DNA of 50,109 nucleotides from Natrialba chahannaoensis JCM 10990 (lineage in GTDB: Archaea > Halobacteriota > Halobacteria > Halobacteriales > Natrialbaceae). The stretch covers positions 1-50,109 of the forward strand of contig NZ_AOIN01000100.1 of assembly GCF_000337135.1 (NCBI RefSeq), in the 5' to 3' direction. The notes under the pieces were generated by a model, which ran no database searches, was not told where the DNA came from, and was given only the letters and a program-made list of their open reading frames with translations. This document shows positions 15,706-23,622 of the stretch, piece by piece (position 1 is the first letter of the stretch; each line of letters starts with the position of its first letter). A program made the translations under genes and the position numbers.

Positions 15706-16224
15706 TTACTCGTAGTCGACCGAAACCGACTCGAGTACGACCTCTTCGCGCGGCTTGTCGTTGCGGTCGGTGTCGACGCTGCCGATCTCTTCGACGACGT
15801 CCATTCCGTCGGTGACCTTGCCGAAGACAGAGTGGCGGTCGTCGAGGTGTGGCTGGGCGTCGAGCGTGATGAAGAACTGCGAGCCATTGGTGTTCGGACC
15901 GGAGTTGGCCATGCTCAGAATGCCGGCGTCGTCGTGGCGCAGTTCGTCGTGGAACTCGTCGTCGAACTGGTAGCCCGGGCCGCCGCGGCCGGTTTCGGTT
16001 GGGTCGCCACCCTGAATCATGAAGCCCTCGATGATGCGGTGGAAGGCGACGTCGTCGTACAGCGGCTCGCCGTCGACTTCCTCGCCCGTCTCGGGGTCTT
16101 CCCACGTCTTACCGCCGGTCGCGAGTCCGACGAAGTTGTCGACGGTGCTCGGTGCACGCTCGTCGTAGAGTTCGACCTCGATGTCGCCCCGGTTCGTGTG
16201 CAGGGTTGCAGTAACGTTACCCAT
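15706..16224 (-). CDS. Cyclophilin-type peptidyl-prolyl isomerase
   Basis: 172 residues; catalyses cis-trans isomerisation at prolyl bonds, assisting folding in the cytoplasm. Seen: VELYDERAPSTVDNFVGLA, FHRIIEGFMIQGGDPTETG with the catalytic Arg in FHRI, MANSGPNTNGSQFFITLDA, and HLDDRHSVFGKVTDGMDVVE, the full cyclophilin signature set. ATG 16224 gives the normal family length; a longer frame adds unrelated sequence. A weak TATA-like ttttcac lies about 27 bases upstream, consistent with a leaderless message. Confidence 0.94.
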   Translation of the reverse strand: MGNVTATLHTNRGDIEVELYDERAPSTVDNFVGLATGGKTWEDPETGEEVDGEPLYDDVAFHRIIEGFMIQGGDPTETGRGGPGYQFDDEFHDELRHDDAGILSMANSGPNTNGSQFFITLDAQPHLDDRHSVFGKVTDGMDVVEEIGSVDTDRNDKPREEVVLESVSVDYE

Positions 16225-16343
16225 ACGTCGGGGTCGACGGGACGAGTGAAAACGGTAGTGGTCTTGGCTCGCGGGAGGACAGTGGTCACAGGCTGCGCCT
16301 CGCGGGCCGCACCTACATACAACAGGCGGTGGTAGCGTGGTGC

Positions 16344-17357
16344 ATGACCGAGACGGAGCATACGTCGGAGACGGTGACGCTCGCACGGCTCCCATCAGGT
16401 GTCTCGCTTACGACGACGGTTCACACCTATCGTCCTGCCAGTGCGGACGCCGACACGGCTGCCGACGCCACCACTGCAGGGTCGCCGACACTGTACATCC
16501 AGGCCGCCCAACACGGCCGCGAGGTGAACGGCACCGAAACGCTGCGGCGATTTCACGAGCGGCTCCTGGAGGTACCCCTGTCGGGGACCATCGTCGCCGT
16601 CCCCGTCGCGAACCCGCTCACCTTCGACCGTGTCTCCTACACCGCTCCAGAGACCTTCGACAGTGTCAACAGCAATATGAACCGGGTCTGGCCGGGAGAT
16701 GCTGACGGCAGCCTCCACCAGCGCATGGCTGCCACGCTCTGGGAGTACGTGACACAGGCCGATGCGATCGTCGACCTCCACACTGGCAGTCCAGACATGT
16801 ACCCACACGTCGTCTACCGCGAGGGCGACGACCGCGCCCGCGAACTCGCTTCCGCGTTCGGGACCGACCTGCTTCTCTCGGAAGAGGCAAACGACGACGC
16901 CTCCGAGGAGTGGCACCGTCGCGGGTTCGCCGGCAAACTCCGTGTCGCAGCCGCTGGGGAGGACATTCCAGCGGTCACACCCGAACTCGCACACAATAAA
17001 CAGATCGTCGAGAGCGCCGTCGAAACCGGCGTTGATGGACTGTTCAACGTCTGCCGTACACTTGAGCTCCTTCCAGGAAATATCATCGATCACGACCAGA
17101 CCGTTGCCCGAAACCACCTCGGAAAGGTGACGACACCCGAATCCGGCCTGTTCCGTCCCGAGCCGGCACTCGAGTTAGGTGACCTCATCTCGGCGGGGAC
17201 GACCCTGGGAACGGTGTTCGATCCGGCGACATACGAGCCGTTGGTGACGGCGACGACGGAGCGAGCGGGACTGTTGTACGCGCTTACGAAGGAAGCGACT
17301 GTTGTGGAGGGAGAGGCGCTTGCGAGTGTTGCACTGGTTCGAGAGTCGGAGAACTGA
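16344..17357 (+). CDS. Succinylglutamate desuccinylase/aspartoacylase-family protein
   Basis: A 337-residue zinc carboxypeptidase-like deacylase (AstE/AspA family, M14-like fold). Seen: QAAQHGREVNGTETLRRF, giving the HxxE zinc ligands (about residues 60-63), VPVANPLTFDRVSY with NSNMNRVWPG, and IVDLHTGS with the third ligand His (about residue 152). The C-terminal domain ending in barrel-sandwich-like LGDLISAGTTLGTVFDP is typical for the group. The natural substrate is uncertain; N-acyl amino acids or small amides are likely. No arginine-succinyl pathway genes lie nearby. Confidence 0.85.
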   Translation: MTETEHTSETVTLARLPSGVSLTTTVHTYRPASADADTAADATTAGSPTLYIQAAQHGREVNGTETLRRFHERLLEVPLSGTIVAVPVANPLTFDRVSYTAPETFDSVNSNMNRVWPGDADGSLHQRMAATLWEYVTQADAIVDLHTGSPDMYPHVVYREGDDRARELASAFGTDLLLSEEANDDASEEWHRRGFAGKLRVAAAGEDIPAVTPELAHNKQIVESAVETGVDGLFNVCRTLELLPGNIIDHDQTVARNHLGKVTTPESGLFRPEPALELGDLISAGTTLGTVFDPATYEPLVTATTERAGLLYALTKEATVVEGEALASVALVRESEN

Positions 17358-17387
17358 TGAGAGCGACGTGGTGCAACGGGAACTGGT

Positions 17388-17416
17388 TGTGGTATGATGT
17401 GGTGTGATGTGGTGTA
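17388..17416 (+). repeat. Short tandem repeat between convergent genes
   Basis: The unit gtggtgtgat / gtggtgtaac recurs in tandem (tggtatgatgtggtgtgatg region). It lies between the stop codons of two converging genes and has no coding features. Confidence 0.5.
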
Positions 17417-17463
17417 ACGGAAACTGGATCGCAGTATGGTGAAACGGTACCCACGTAACAGCG

Positions 17464-18198
17464 TTACGCTGAGAATCCGCCGTCGACAACCAGTCCGTGG
17501 CCAGTCACGAACGACGCTTCGTCACTCGCGAGGAAGAGAATCGCGTCGGCAATCTCTTCGGGCGTGGCGAGTCGTTTCAGCGGGTACTCCTCGGTCATCT
17601 GCTCGCGCGCTGCTTCGGGGTCGTCTTGAGTGGCGAGATACTGATCGAGTAACTGCGTTTCGGTGAAGCCCGGACAGACCGTGTTCGCGCGGACGCCGTA
17701 GGGGCCAGCCTCAGCCGCAACGGCACGGGTCATGTTCAGGACCGCACCCTTCGTCAGCGAGTACGCTGCCTGCTTCGGGAGTCCAAGGAGACTCGCCAGC
17801 GAACCGACGTTGACAATCGAACCGTGGCCCTGCTCTTTTACGTACGGCAGTGCGGCGTGACAGCCGTTCCAGACGCCGTTGATGTTGACGTCGACGACGA
17901 AATCACGGATGGATTCGTCGATGGTTTCTAGGCTGCCGCCGGGGTGGCCGGTACCGGCGTTGTTGACTAGCACGTCGAGTCCGTGCTCGGCGACGATTTC
18001 GTCGATCACGTTGTGGAACTGCTCGGCGTCGGTCACGTCGAGTTTGTAGAACGCGGCGGAGTCGCCTGCCTCTTCGATGGCCTCGGCGATGGCCGCTCCA
18101 TCGTCGTTGATGTCCGCGACGATGACGTGTGCGCCCTCTTCGGCACACCGCTCGGCGGTTGCCTGTCCGATCCCTGCCGCTGCACCGGTGATGACCAT
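17464..18198 (-). CDS. SDR-family oxidoreductase (apparent frameshift at N-terminus)
   Basis: 244 residues from ATG 18198: Rossmann motif TGAAAGIG, acidic VADIND that favours NAD(H), NNAG, catalytic Ser in VGSLAS and YSLTK (Tyr/Lys), and the C-terminal VDGG. The family fold is complete from strand beta-1 on but the usual first 7-8 residues are missing. They are found in another frame: ATG 18218 encodes MWLVDKA just before, with a TATA box (18242-18247) placed about 27 bases ahead of it. One missing base near 18198 would join MWLVDKA to MVITGAAAGIG. It is either a real N-terminal frameshift, with restart at ATG 18198, or a sequence error. The substrate is unknown. Confidence 0.8.
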   Translation of the reverse strand: MVITGAAAGIGQATAERCAEEGAHVIVADINDDGAAIAEAIEEAGDSAAFYKLDVTDAEQFHNVIDEIVAEHGLDVLVNNAGTGHPGGSLETIDESIRDFVVDVNINGVWNGCHAALPYVKEQGHGSIVNVGSLASLLGLPKQAAYSLTKGAVLNMTRAVAAEAGPYGVRANTVCPGFTETQLLDQYLATQDDPEAAREQMTEEYPLKRLATPEEIADAILFLASDEASFVTGHGLVVDGGFSA

Positions 18199-18241
18199 GC
18201 TTTGTCAACAAGCCACATGGATGCGCCATCACTCGGGCTAC

Positions 18242-18247
18242 ACATAA
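18242..18247 (-). promoter_or_regulatory. TATA box of SDR gene
   Basis: Minus-strand tttatg, about 27 bases before ATG 18218. The spacing points to 18218, not 18198, as the original leaderless start and so supports the frameshift reading. Confidence 0.5.
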
Positions 18248-18326
18248 ACTCGTTCGTTATTTCACCACCAAAAATTTTCGTTGTTCAGTAATAGCACCCA
18301 TTCAAAAAACAATGGTGGCGAGGGCG

Positions 18327-18782
18327 CTAGAGACAGTTGGGTCGTTCACCACGACCCCGACGGGACGGTGCTGACAGCGTCTCACGATCGACACCCAGTT
18401 TGTCTTGGGTGCCAGCAGAGACGTCCACAGCATCGATATCACAGGGTCGCTCCGGGAGGATTCGATAGTCAATGAGTTCGTCGTCCGCGATGATGACGGC
18501 CAAAATATCGGTCTCTGAAACGGTGTCGAACTCCGATCGCGGAACGACCAACTCGTCGACGAGCTGGCCGTCCTCCTCGAGTAGCAAGACGACGTGTTCA
18601 CCGTCGACGATCCGGTCGACGACGGCAACGTACCGTTCGGTATCGGCAGGTCCATCGGAATCTGTGTCGGATTGCGCACTGACGAATCCGAAGACACTTG
18701 CACCGCCGACTATCAGGCCGGTTGCGAGCGTGGTCAGCGTTCGGAGTGCAGTGCGTCGCGATAGCGTCTTTTGTGAAGCCAT
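18327..18782 (-). CDS. Tat-exported DUF3006-like protein
   Basis: 151 residues. The N-terminus MASQKTLSRRTALRTLTTLA has a twin-arginine motif (SRRTALRTL) followed by a hydrophobic stretch (GLIVGGASVFGFVSA), so export by the Tat pathway is likely; no lipobox Cys is seen. The mature domain YVAVVDRIVDGEHVVLLLEE, then DGQLVDELVVPRSEFD, matches DUF3006, a small domain of unknown function. A perfect TATA-like tatataaac (about 18804-18813) lies 27 bases before ATG 18782, giving a leaderless transcript. The tail after about residue 110 is Arg/Ser-rich and looks disordered. Confidence 0.75.
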   Translation of the reverse strand: MASQKTLSRRTALRTLTTLATGLIVGGASVFGFVSAQSDTDSDGPADTERYVAVVDRIVDGEHVVLLLEEDGQLVDELVVPRSEFDTVSETDILAVIIADDELIDYRILPERPCDIDAVDVSAGTQDKLGVDRETLSAPSRRGRGERPNCL

Positions 18783-18803
18783 AAACTCACTGGCCTCGCT
18801 ATC

Positions 18804-18813
18804 GTATATAAAC
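18804..18813 (-). promoter_or_regulatory. TATA box of DUF3006-like gene
   Basis: gtatataaac read on the plus strand (gtttatatac on the minus strand), centred 27 bases from ATG 18782; a strong archaeal promoter match. Confidence 0.6.
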
Positions 18814-18819
18814 TATAGC

Positions 18820-19165
18820 CCAAAATAGATCAAGTACTGTTAAGTAGCATTAAAGTGAGGAGTAGAATCTAATACGATATATATTAATGTACCCCAGTCG
18901 ATACATCTCCAAAATAATCAGAATGGTTATTTTTAGCACCAGTAGCGATCTCCTTTCACACTTGCTCTGGGAGAGCCGTTCCTGATTGTATGGCCCTCTC
19001 AGCGGCCATGAATGAATTTCTGCTGTTCCCTGTACGCGATACTCGGGATGGCAACCCCAATACATAATATAACTATACAAATATACTTTTAGTATATTTT
19101 AGAGATGGCTACGGGAAGTCGTCAGTTCGTCACTCAAGGATCCACCGATAGCCCCATCACTCCCC
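18820..19165. other. AT-rich intergenic region, no gene seen
   Basis: About 345 bases of AT-rich DNA between the Tat-protein promoter and the SMC-related gene. Reading frames here are short and have no haloarchaeal codon bias or acidic composition. The only functional signal I see is the promoter at 19173-19180 just beyond its right end. Confidence 0.5.
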
Positions 19166-19172
19166 TCCAAAG

Positions 19173-19180
19173 GTTTATCA
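19173..19180 (+). promoter_or_regulatory. TATA box of SMC-related gene
   Basis: gtttatca centred about 26 bases before ATG 19202; leaderless start supported. Confidence 0.5.
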
Positions 19181-19201
19181 CTCGGCTAGGAAGTTATTCC
19201 A

Positions 19202-21187
19202 ATGATGGCTACACAGGAGCCGATTGCCCACAAGGCGCAGTTACGGGCACAGAACATCGGAGGGATTGATGAGACGACAGTTGAACTCGAGTCGGGTATA
19301 ACCGTCCTCGCCGGGCGAAACGCGACGAACCGTACGTCGCTTCTTCAGGCGTTCATGGCCGCCCTCGGCGGCAAATCGGCCTCGCTCAAGGCCGACGCCG
19401 AGGAGGGGTACGCCGAACTCGAACTCGACGGCAAGACCTACACCCGGACGCTCACTCGCTCTGGCAACACCGTCGTCACTGACGGCGATCCCTATCTCGA
19501 CGATCCGAAACTCGCCGATCTCTATGCGTTCTTACTCGAGTCCAACCCGGCTCGACGCGCCGTCACGATGGAGGACGACTTGCGTGAGATCATCCTCCGA
19601 CCAGTCGACACCAACCAGATCGAACGCGAAATTTCGCGGCTGACCGACGAAAAGAACGAACTCTCGAGTGAACTCGACCGTCTCGAGTCGCTCAAGAACG
19701 ATCTCCCGGGGCTCGAACAGGAACGCACCGATCTCCAGAACAAAATCGAGGACAAACGCGACGAACTCGAGACCGTCAAAGAGGCCATTGAGGAGGCCGA
19801 AGCCAGCGCCGACTCCCAGCAGGAGGGCCAGGACGAACTCGAGGAAAAATTGAGCGAACTTCGCGAGCGCCGCTCCGCACTCGAAGATATCCGCTTCGAT
19901 CTCGAAACCGAACGGGAAAGTCTCTCCGCGCTGCGCGAGGAGCGCGAGGAACTCGAGGACGAACGCGCGGAGCTTCCCGATCTCGACTCGCTCGATCGCG
20001 AGGAGGTTGACAACGAGATCGACCGCCTCCAGCGCCAATCACAGTCAATTGACGGTGTTATCAGCCAACTCCAGAGCATCGTCCAGTTCAACGAAGAGAT
20101 GCTTGAGGGATCACATCCCGAAATTCGGCAGTTGCTGGCCGACGGGGACGAACACCGGTCGGACGCCGAATCCCTCACCGATCAGCTCGTCGAGGACCAA
20201 GAAACTGTCCGCTGTTGGACCTGCGGGACACAGGTTGAACGCGAGGAGATCGAGGGCACAATCGAGCGCCTGCGCGACCACCAGGAGACGAAACTGGCAG
20301 AGCGCGACGACCTCGAGGATCGGATCGAATCGCTTCGTACTGAACGCCGCGAGATCAACCAGACGCGCCAACGGCACGAACGCGTCGACCGCCGACTCGA
20401 GTCCGTCAGCGACGAGATCGACCAGCGCGAGGCCCGCCTCGACGACCTCACCGACCGCCGCGAGGAACTGGAAGCCGAAATCGACGTGCTCGAAACGGAA
20501 GCTGCCGAACTCGAGGCCGAATCCGACGACGAGAGCGAGGACGACGAAGAGAGCCTCCTCGATCTCAACCGCCGCGCGAACGAACTCGAGTTCTCCCTCG
20601 GACGACTCGAGCGCGACCTCGAGACGACGACCGAGCGCATCGAGGAGATCGAATCCGACCTCGACGAACAGGAGCGCCTCGAAGAGCGCCGTGAGGAAAT
20701 CCGCGAGGAACTCGAGGAACTCCGCACGCGAATCGACCGGATCGAACGCGAGGCCGTCGAATCGTTCAACGAGCACATGGATGCCGTGCTCGAGGTACTC
20801 GAGTACGACAACATCGACCGGATCTGGATCGAGCGGGTCGGGAAGACGGTTCGCGAGGGACGACGGAAGGTCGAACAGACGGCATTTGACCTGCACATCG
20901 TCCGGAGTACGGCAGATGGGCGGACCTACGAAGATACGATCGACCACCTGAGCGAGAGTGAGCGTGAGGTGACGGGCCTGATCTTTGGGCTCGCAGGCTA
21001 TCTCGTCCACGAGGTTTACGAGGAGGTGCCGTTCATGCTGCTCGACTCACTGGAGGCACTGGATTCGAACCGAATCGCGTCGCTCGTGGAGTACTTCGAG
21101 TCCCACACCGACTTCCTGGTCGTGGCCTTGCTGCCCGAGGACGCGGCGGCTATCGACGACGAATACGACCGCGTGACTGAGATTTAA
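19202..21187 (+). CDS. Archaea-specific SMC-related (Sph-like) protein
   Basis: 661 residues laid out like SMC/Rad50: N-terminal head, two long coiled-coil arms rich in Glu, Arg and Leu (about 140-300 and 355-530), and a C-terminal head. At the hinge, CWTC (residues 338-341) gives a zinc-hook-like CxxC. The nucleotide motifs are odd: the Walker A site reads GRNATNRTS (38-46), lacking the Gly-Lys pair; the signature region is LSESERE; the Walker B region PFMLLDSLEALDS (about 610-622) has Ser where the catalytic Glu normally stands. I believe the degenerate A site is shared by this haloarchaeal subfamily. It faces the RdfA gene tail to tail, and I recall a similar pairing elsewhere. A chromosome or cell-shape role is inferred. 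Confidence 0.85.
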   Translation: MMATQEPIAHKAQLRAQNIGGIDETTVELESGITVLAGRNATNRTSLLQAFMAALGGKSASLKADAEEGYAELELDGKTYTRTLTRSGNTVVTDGDPYLDDPKLADLYAFLLESNPARRAVTMEDDLREIILRPVDTNQIEREISRLTDEKNELSSELDRLESLKNDLPGLEQERTDLQNKIEDKRDELETVKEAIEEAEASADSQQEGQDELEEKLSELRERRSALEDIRFDLETERESLSALREEREELEDERAELPDLDSLDREEVDNEIDRLQRQSQSIDGVISQLQSIVQFNEEMLEGSHPEIRQLLADGDEHRSDAESLTDQLVEDQETVRCWTCGTQVEREEIEGTIERLRDHQETKLAERDDLEDRIESLRTERREINQTRQRHERVDRRLESVSDEIDQREARLDDLTDRREELEAEIDVLETEAAELEAESDDESEDDEESLLDLNRRANELEFSLGRLERDLETTTERIEEIESDLDEQERLEERREEIREELEELRTRIDRIEREAVESFNEHMDAVLEVLEYDNIDRIWIERVGKTVREGRRKVEQTAFDLHIVRSTADGRTYEDTIDHLSESEREVTGLIFGLAGYLVHEVYEEVPFMLLDSLEALDSNRIASLVEYFESHTDFLVVALLPEDAAAIDDEYDRVTEI

Positions 21188-21347
21188 GGCTCACCGGATA
21201 GGTACCGTAACACCAGTACTGGTGTTATGGGTTCAGTATACGAAACAGTTCGCCCGTTGTTTGCAGTTATGGATTGAGGATGCCACCATGTTCGTTGAGC
21301 AACGGGACGGAGGCATGTGCGGTCGCCACCAGTCTGTCCGCCAGTCG

Positions 21348-21971
21348 TCAGGGCTCATAACAGTCACACGAACCTGCATCCAGCAAGTCCGCTACGTCGT
21401 ACTGCTTTCCACAGCGCTCACAGAGTACCTGTACATCTGCAAAAACCCGGTGCGGGCCTACTTGGAGTTGGTCGGTATCCTGGAGTCGATCAAGTTTGCT
21501 CTCCGTGACGGCGACCGTCCGCTGGCGAAGGCCATCGATCGTCCGAGCTATCGTCGTCGCGTTCGTTCGCTCGGTGGCCGACGGTGGTGTGGCGTTTCGA
21601 TATCCGGTCAGATACGACCGAATCGCGCCGTAGGAGACGAACTCGTCAGCGAGCGATGCCACGTCAACGCCCTGGCGCTCGAGTCGGCGCTCGATCTGCG
21701 TTCGTTCACCACGGCTCCCGGTATCGCCCGCGAGTAGCGAGTAGAGCTGTGAGACGTCGTCGGTGACCGTCTCGACCCCGGCGTCGGCGAGTGCCGCCCG
21801 TAACAGTTGTTCGTTGAACCAGTCTGCAAGCGACCGCAAGCTGTCATCGGTCTCGGGGTCCGTCCAGCGACTCTCGAGTTCCCCGCCGATTCCGGCGAGT
21901 TCCTGCTCGTACTCGGCGATGAGGCGGGCAACTTTCGGCTTCGGTCCTGGTGTCGACGATTCGTCGGTCAT
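21348..21971 (-). CDS. rdfA: Rod-determining factor RdfA
   Basis: 207 residues. The order of blocks KVARLIAEYEQELAGIGGEL, SLRSLADWFNEQLLRAALAD, SLLAGDTGSRGERTQIERRL, GVDVASLADEFVSYGAIRSY and AVTESKLDRLQDTDQL, and the C-terminal zinc-ribbon-like CERCGKQYDVADLLDAGSCDC end, match the RdfA family known from Haloferax volcanii, where it is needed for rod-shaped cells. Four Cys in CxxC...CxC probably bind zinc. ATG 21971 (MTDESSTPGPKPK) is preferred to an upstream frame opening at 22022. It converges with the SMC-related gene, 160 bases apart. DNA binding is likely but not shown here. Confidence 0.85.
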   Translation of the reverse strand: MTDESSTPGPKPKVARLIAEYEQELAGIGGELESRWTDPETDDSLRSLADWFNEQLLRAALADAGVETVTDDVSQLYSLLAGDTGSRGERTQIERRLERQGVDVASLADEFVSYGAIRSYLTGYRNATPPSATERTNATTIARTIDGLRQRTVAVTESKLDRLQDTDQLQVGPHRVFADVQVLCERCGKQYDVADLLDAGSCDCYEP

Positions 21972-22067
21972 AGCGAGGGAGCATCCCCCAGTGCTGGTGA
22001 CTGACGCGCGCGCTGACCCCATCCGTGTCGATTATTCCCGTGGTCCATCGTTTGCGACGACTTTCGG

Positions 22068-22184
22068 TCAGTCGCCGAAAGTCGTTTCGGTGATGGCACG
22101 TCCATCCCAGAACACAACTGTTCCGCATGCCGGACACTTTCCCCAATAGATGGGGACAAGTGTAACAGGGCGACTAGCGGTCAC
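22068..22184 (-). CDS. Possible 38-residue CPxCG protein or fragment
   Basis: GTG 22184 opens a 38-codon frame ending at 22068. It contains PIYWGKCPACGTVVFWDGRA, with a CPxCG zinc-knuckle motif and conserved-looking aromatic residues. Haloarchaea carry many small CPxCG proteins, but these normally have two Cys pairs and only one is visible here. It lies just upstream of rdfA on the same strand. It may be a tiny protein or the end of a decayed gene. Confidence 0.3.
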   Translation of the reverse strand: MTASRPVTLVPIYWGKCPACGTVVFWDGRAITETTFGD

Positions 22185-22420
22185 AGGCAGTCGGTGGTTC
22201 ACAGTCCGACACTGTGAGAACCCGTTTCGTATGTCGAAGTTGGATAGGACAGGATGCGTTTCACTCGGTCAGTGCGTGACGTTCGTCTTCGTCTGGGATC
22301 GACTGACCGTCTGTTCCGCAGAAACGCAGAAAGGCGGAAAGGCAGAAAGTCGGGTTACGTGTTCCTCGGACAGAACCTGAATGTGGACAGAAACCGGATA
22401 CTGCAACCAGTGCCTGCAGA

Positions 22421-23176
22421 TCAGCTGTACGCCAGCGTCACTTTGATCTCGCCCGCCTTATCCCAGAGGCGATGTGGCAGTTCCTCGTGGACGTACTCGT
22501 CCTTGAATCGGCTCGTTGGTCCGAACACACTCAGCGCGCCGAGCAGCGTTTCGTCAGGCGTATGGACCGGGACGGCAACACCGCGGAGGCCGGACATGTG
22601 CTCTTCGTTGTTCACCGCATAGCCGCGCTCGCGGGTCTTCTCGAGTTCGGCGTAGAGTTCGTCGGGATCAGTGATGGTGTTGTCCGTGCTCGGATCTAGT
22701 CCAACGGCGTCAATGAACTCGGCGACTGCATCGTCGTCCCACTCCGAGAGGATGGCCTTGCCCGCGGCCAGCGAGTGAAGCGGTCGGCGCTTACCGATCA
22801 TCGTACCAGAGAGGCTGCCGTACCGGTGGATGTAAACTCCTTCGTACTTTTCTTCGACGATGAAGCCAGCGCGCTCGTCGGTTTCCTGGCCGAGTTCGAA
22901 TACCTTCCGTTTCGCTGCGGTGTAGCCCGTCCTGCGGTTGCGGGCCTGTTCGCTGATTTCGAGGAACCGAAAGCCGACGAAGTACGCACCGTCGCGTTCG
23001 ACGACGTAGCCGAGGTCCACGAGCGTCGAGAGGTGGCGATAAATGGTGCTCTTGGTGACGGTCGTTCGTTTCGTGAGTTCCGTAATCGTCAGTCCGTCCT
23101 CGTCCGCGAGTGTTTCGAGGAGTTCGAACGTCTTACGGGTCGTGGAAACCCCCACGTCGTCTCGGTCAGTGCTCAT
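22421..23176 (-). CDS. IclR-family transcriptional regulator
   Basis: 251 residues: N-terminal winged helix (LLETLADEDGLTITELTKRT, then TVTKSTIYRHLSTLVDLGYV, about residues 20-60), then the IclR effector-binding domain with GYTAAKRKVFELGQETDERA, SLAAGKAILSEWDD, and RGYAVNNEEHMSGLRGVAVP with the usual glycine-rich end. ATG 23176 (MSTDRDDVGVS) is preferred to ATG 23203 because the TATA-like ttttatt at about 23220-23226 is too close to the latter. The neighbour on the same strand is a glutaryl-CoA-type dehydrogenase, so control of acyl-CoA or aromatic-acid breakdown is a reasonable guess. Confidence 0.9.
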   Translation of the reverse strand: MSTDRDDVGVSTTRKTFELLETLADEDGLTITELTKRTTVTKSTIYRHLSTLVDLGYVVERDGAYFVGFRFLEISEQARNRRTGYTAAKRKVFELGQETDERAGFIVEEKYEGVYIHRYGSLSGTMIGKRRPLHSLAAGKAILSEWDDDAVAEFIDAVGLDPSTDNTITDPDELYAELEKTRERGYAVNNEEHMSGLRGVAVPVHTPDETLLGALSVFGPTSRFKDEYVHEELPHRLWDKAGEIKVTLAYS

Positions 23177-23314
23177 AGCAGCGCGTTCCGGTGGCGCACG
23201 CATGAATGTTCCGGAGAATAAAACAAGTCCACCTCAGTGTGAAACAGACTGTGTCGAACGTGACGGTTGTACCTGTTTACGATCAGTGATGGCTGCTAGC
23301 TTACCGTACTTATG

Positions 23315-23515
23315 TTACATGATGACGTCACTGTCCCGCTCAGTGAACGACCTGCCTTCGTGTATCGGAATCGACCAACTCACGTCCTGCTCACATCGAT
23401 ACAAACAACCCAGCGTCTCGAATACGTAGTTGTCCTCGTAGCTGGTTGTCGAGATCGTCGCACTCACCACCTCGTTCGATTCGTCGTATTTCAGTGCGTG
23501 CAACGAGTGGACCAC
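23315..23515 (-). CDS. Possible 66-residue hypothetical protein
   Basis: GTG 23515 to 23315 encodes an acidic peptide beginning with GTG-initiated MVHSLHALKYDESNEVV and containing two Cys (LGCLYRCEQ). Third-codon positions are mostly G/C, which favours coding, but no family is recognised and no clear promoter is seen. Could be a small haloarchaeal protein. Confidence 0.35.
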   Translation of the reverse strand: MVHSLHALKYDESNEVVSATISTTSYEDNYVFETLGCLYRCEQDVSWSIPIHEGRSFTERDSDVIM

Positions 23516-23622
23516 TGACCAGAAACGGATTGTCGCTGGAAGAAGGCGGTGTGAGAGAACGTGGAGAGAGAAGAACGCAACCGACAGCGATGTGAGACGG
23601 CAGTGCTGGAACCGGTGTTTGC

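Noticed and set aside
17388-17416. CRISPR-like tandem repeat
   Set aside because: Units are about 10 bases with no spacers; no cas genes in the window.
18850-19080. 76-codon minus-strand frame in AT-rich spacer
   Set aside because: No haloarchaeal codon bias, basic composition, no promoter.
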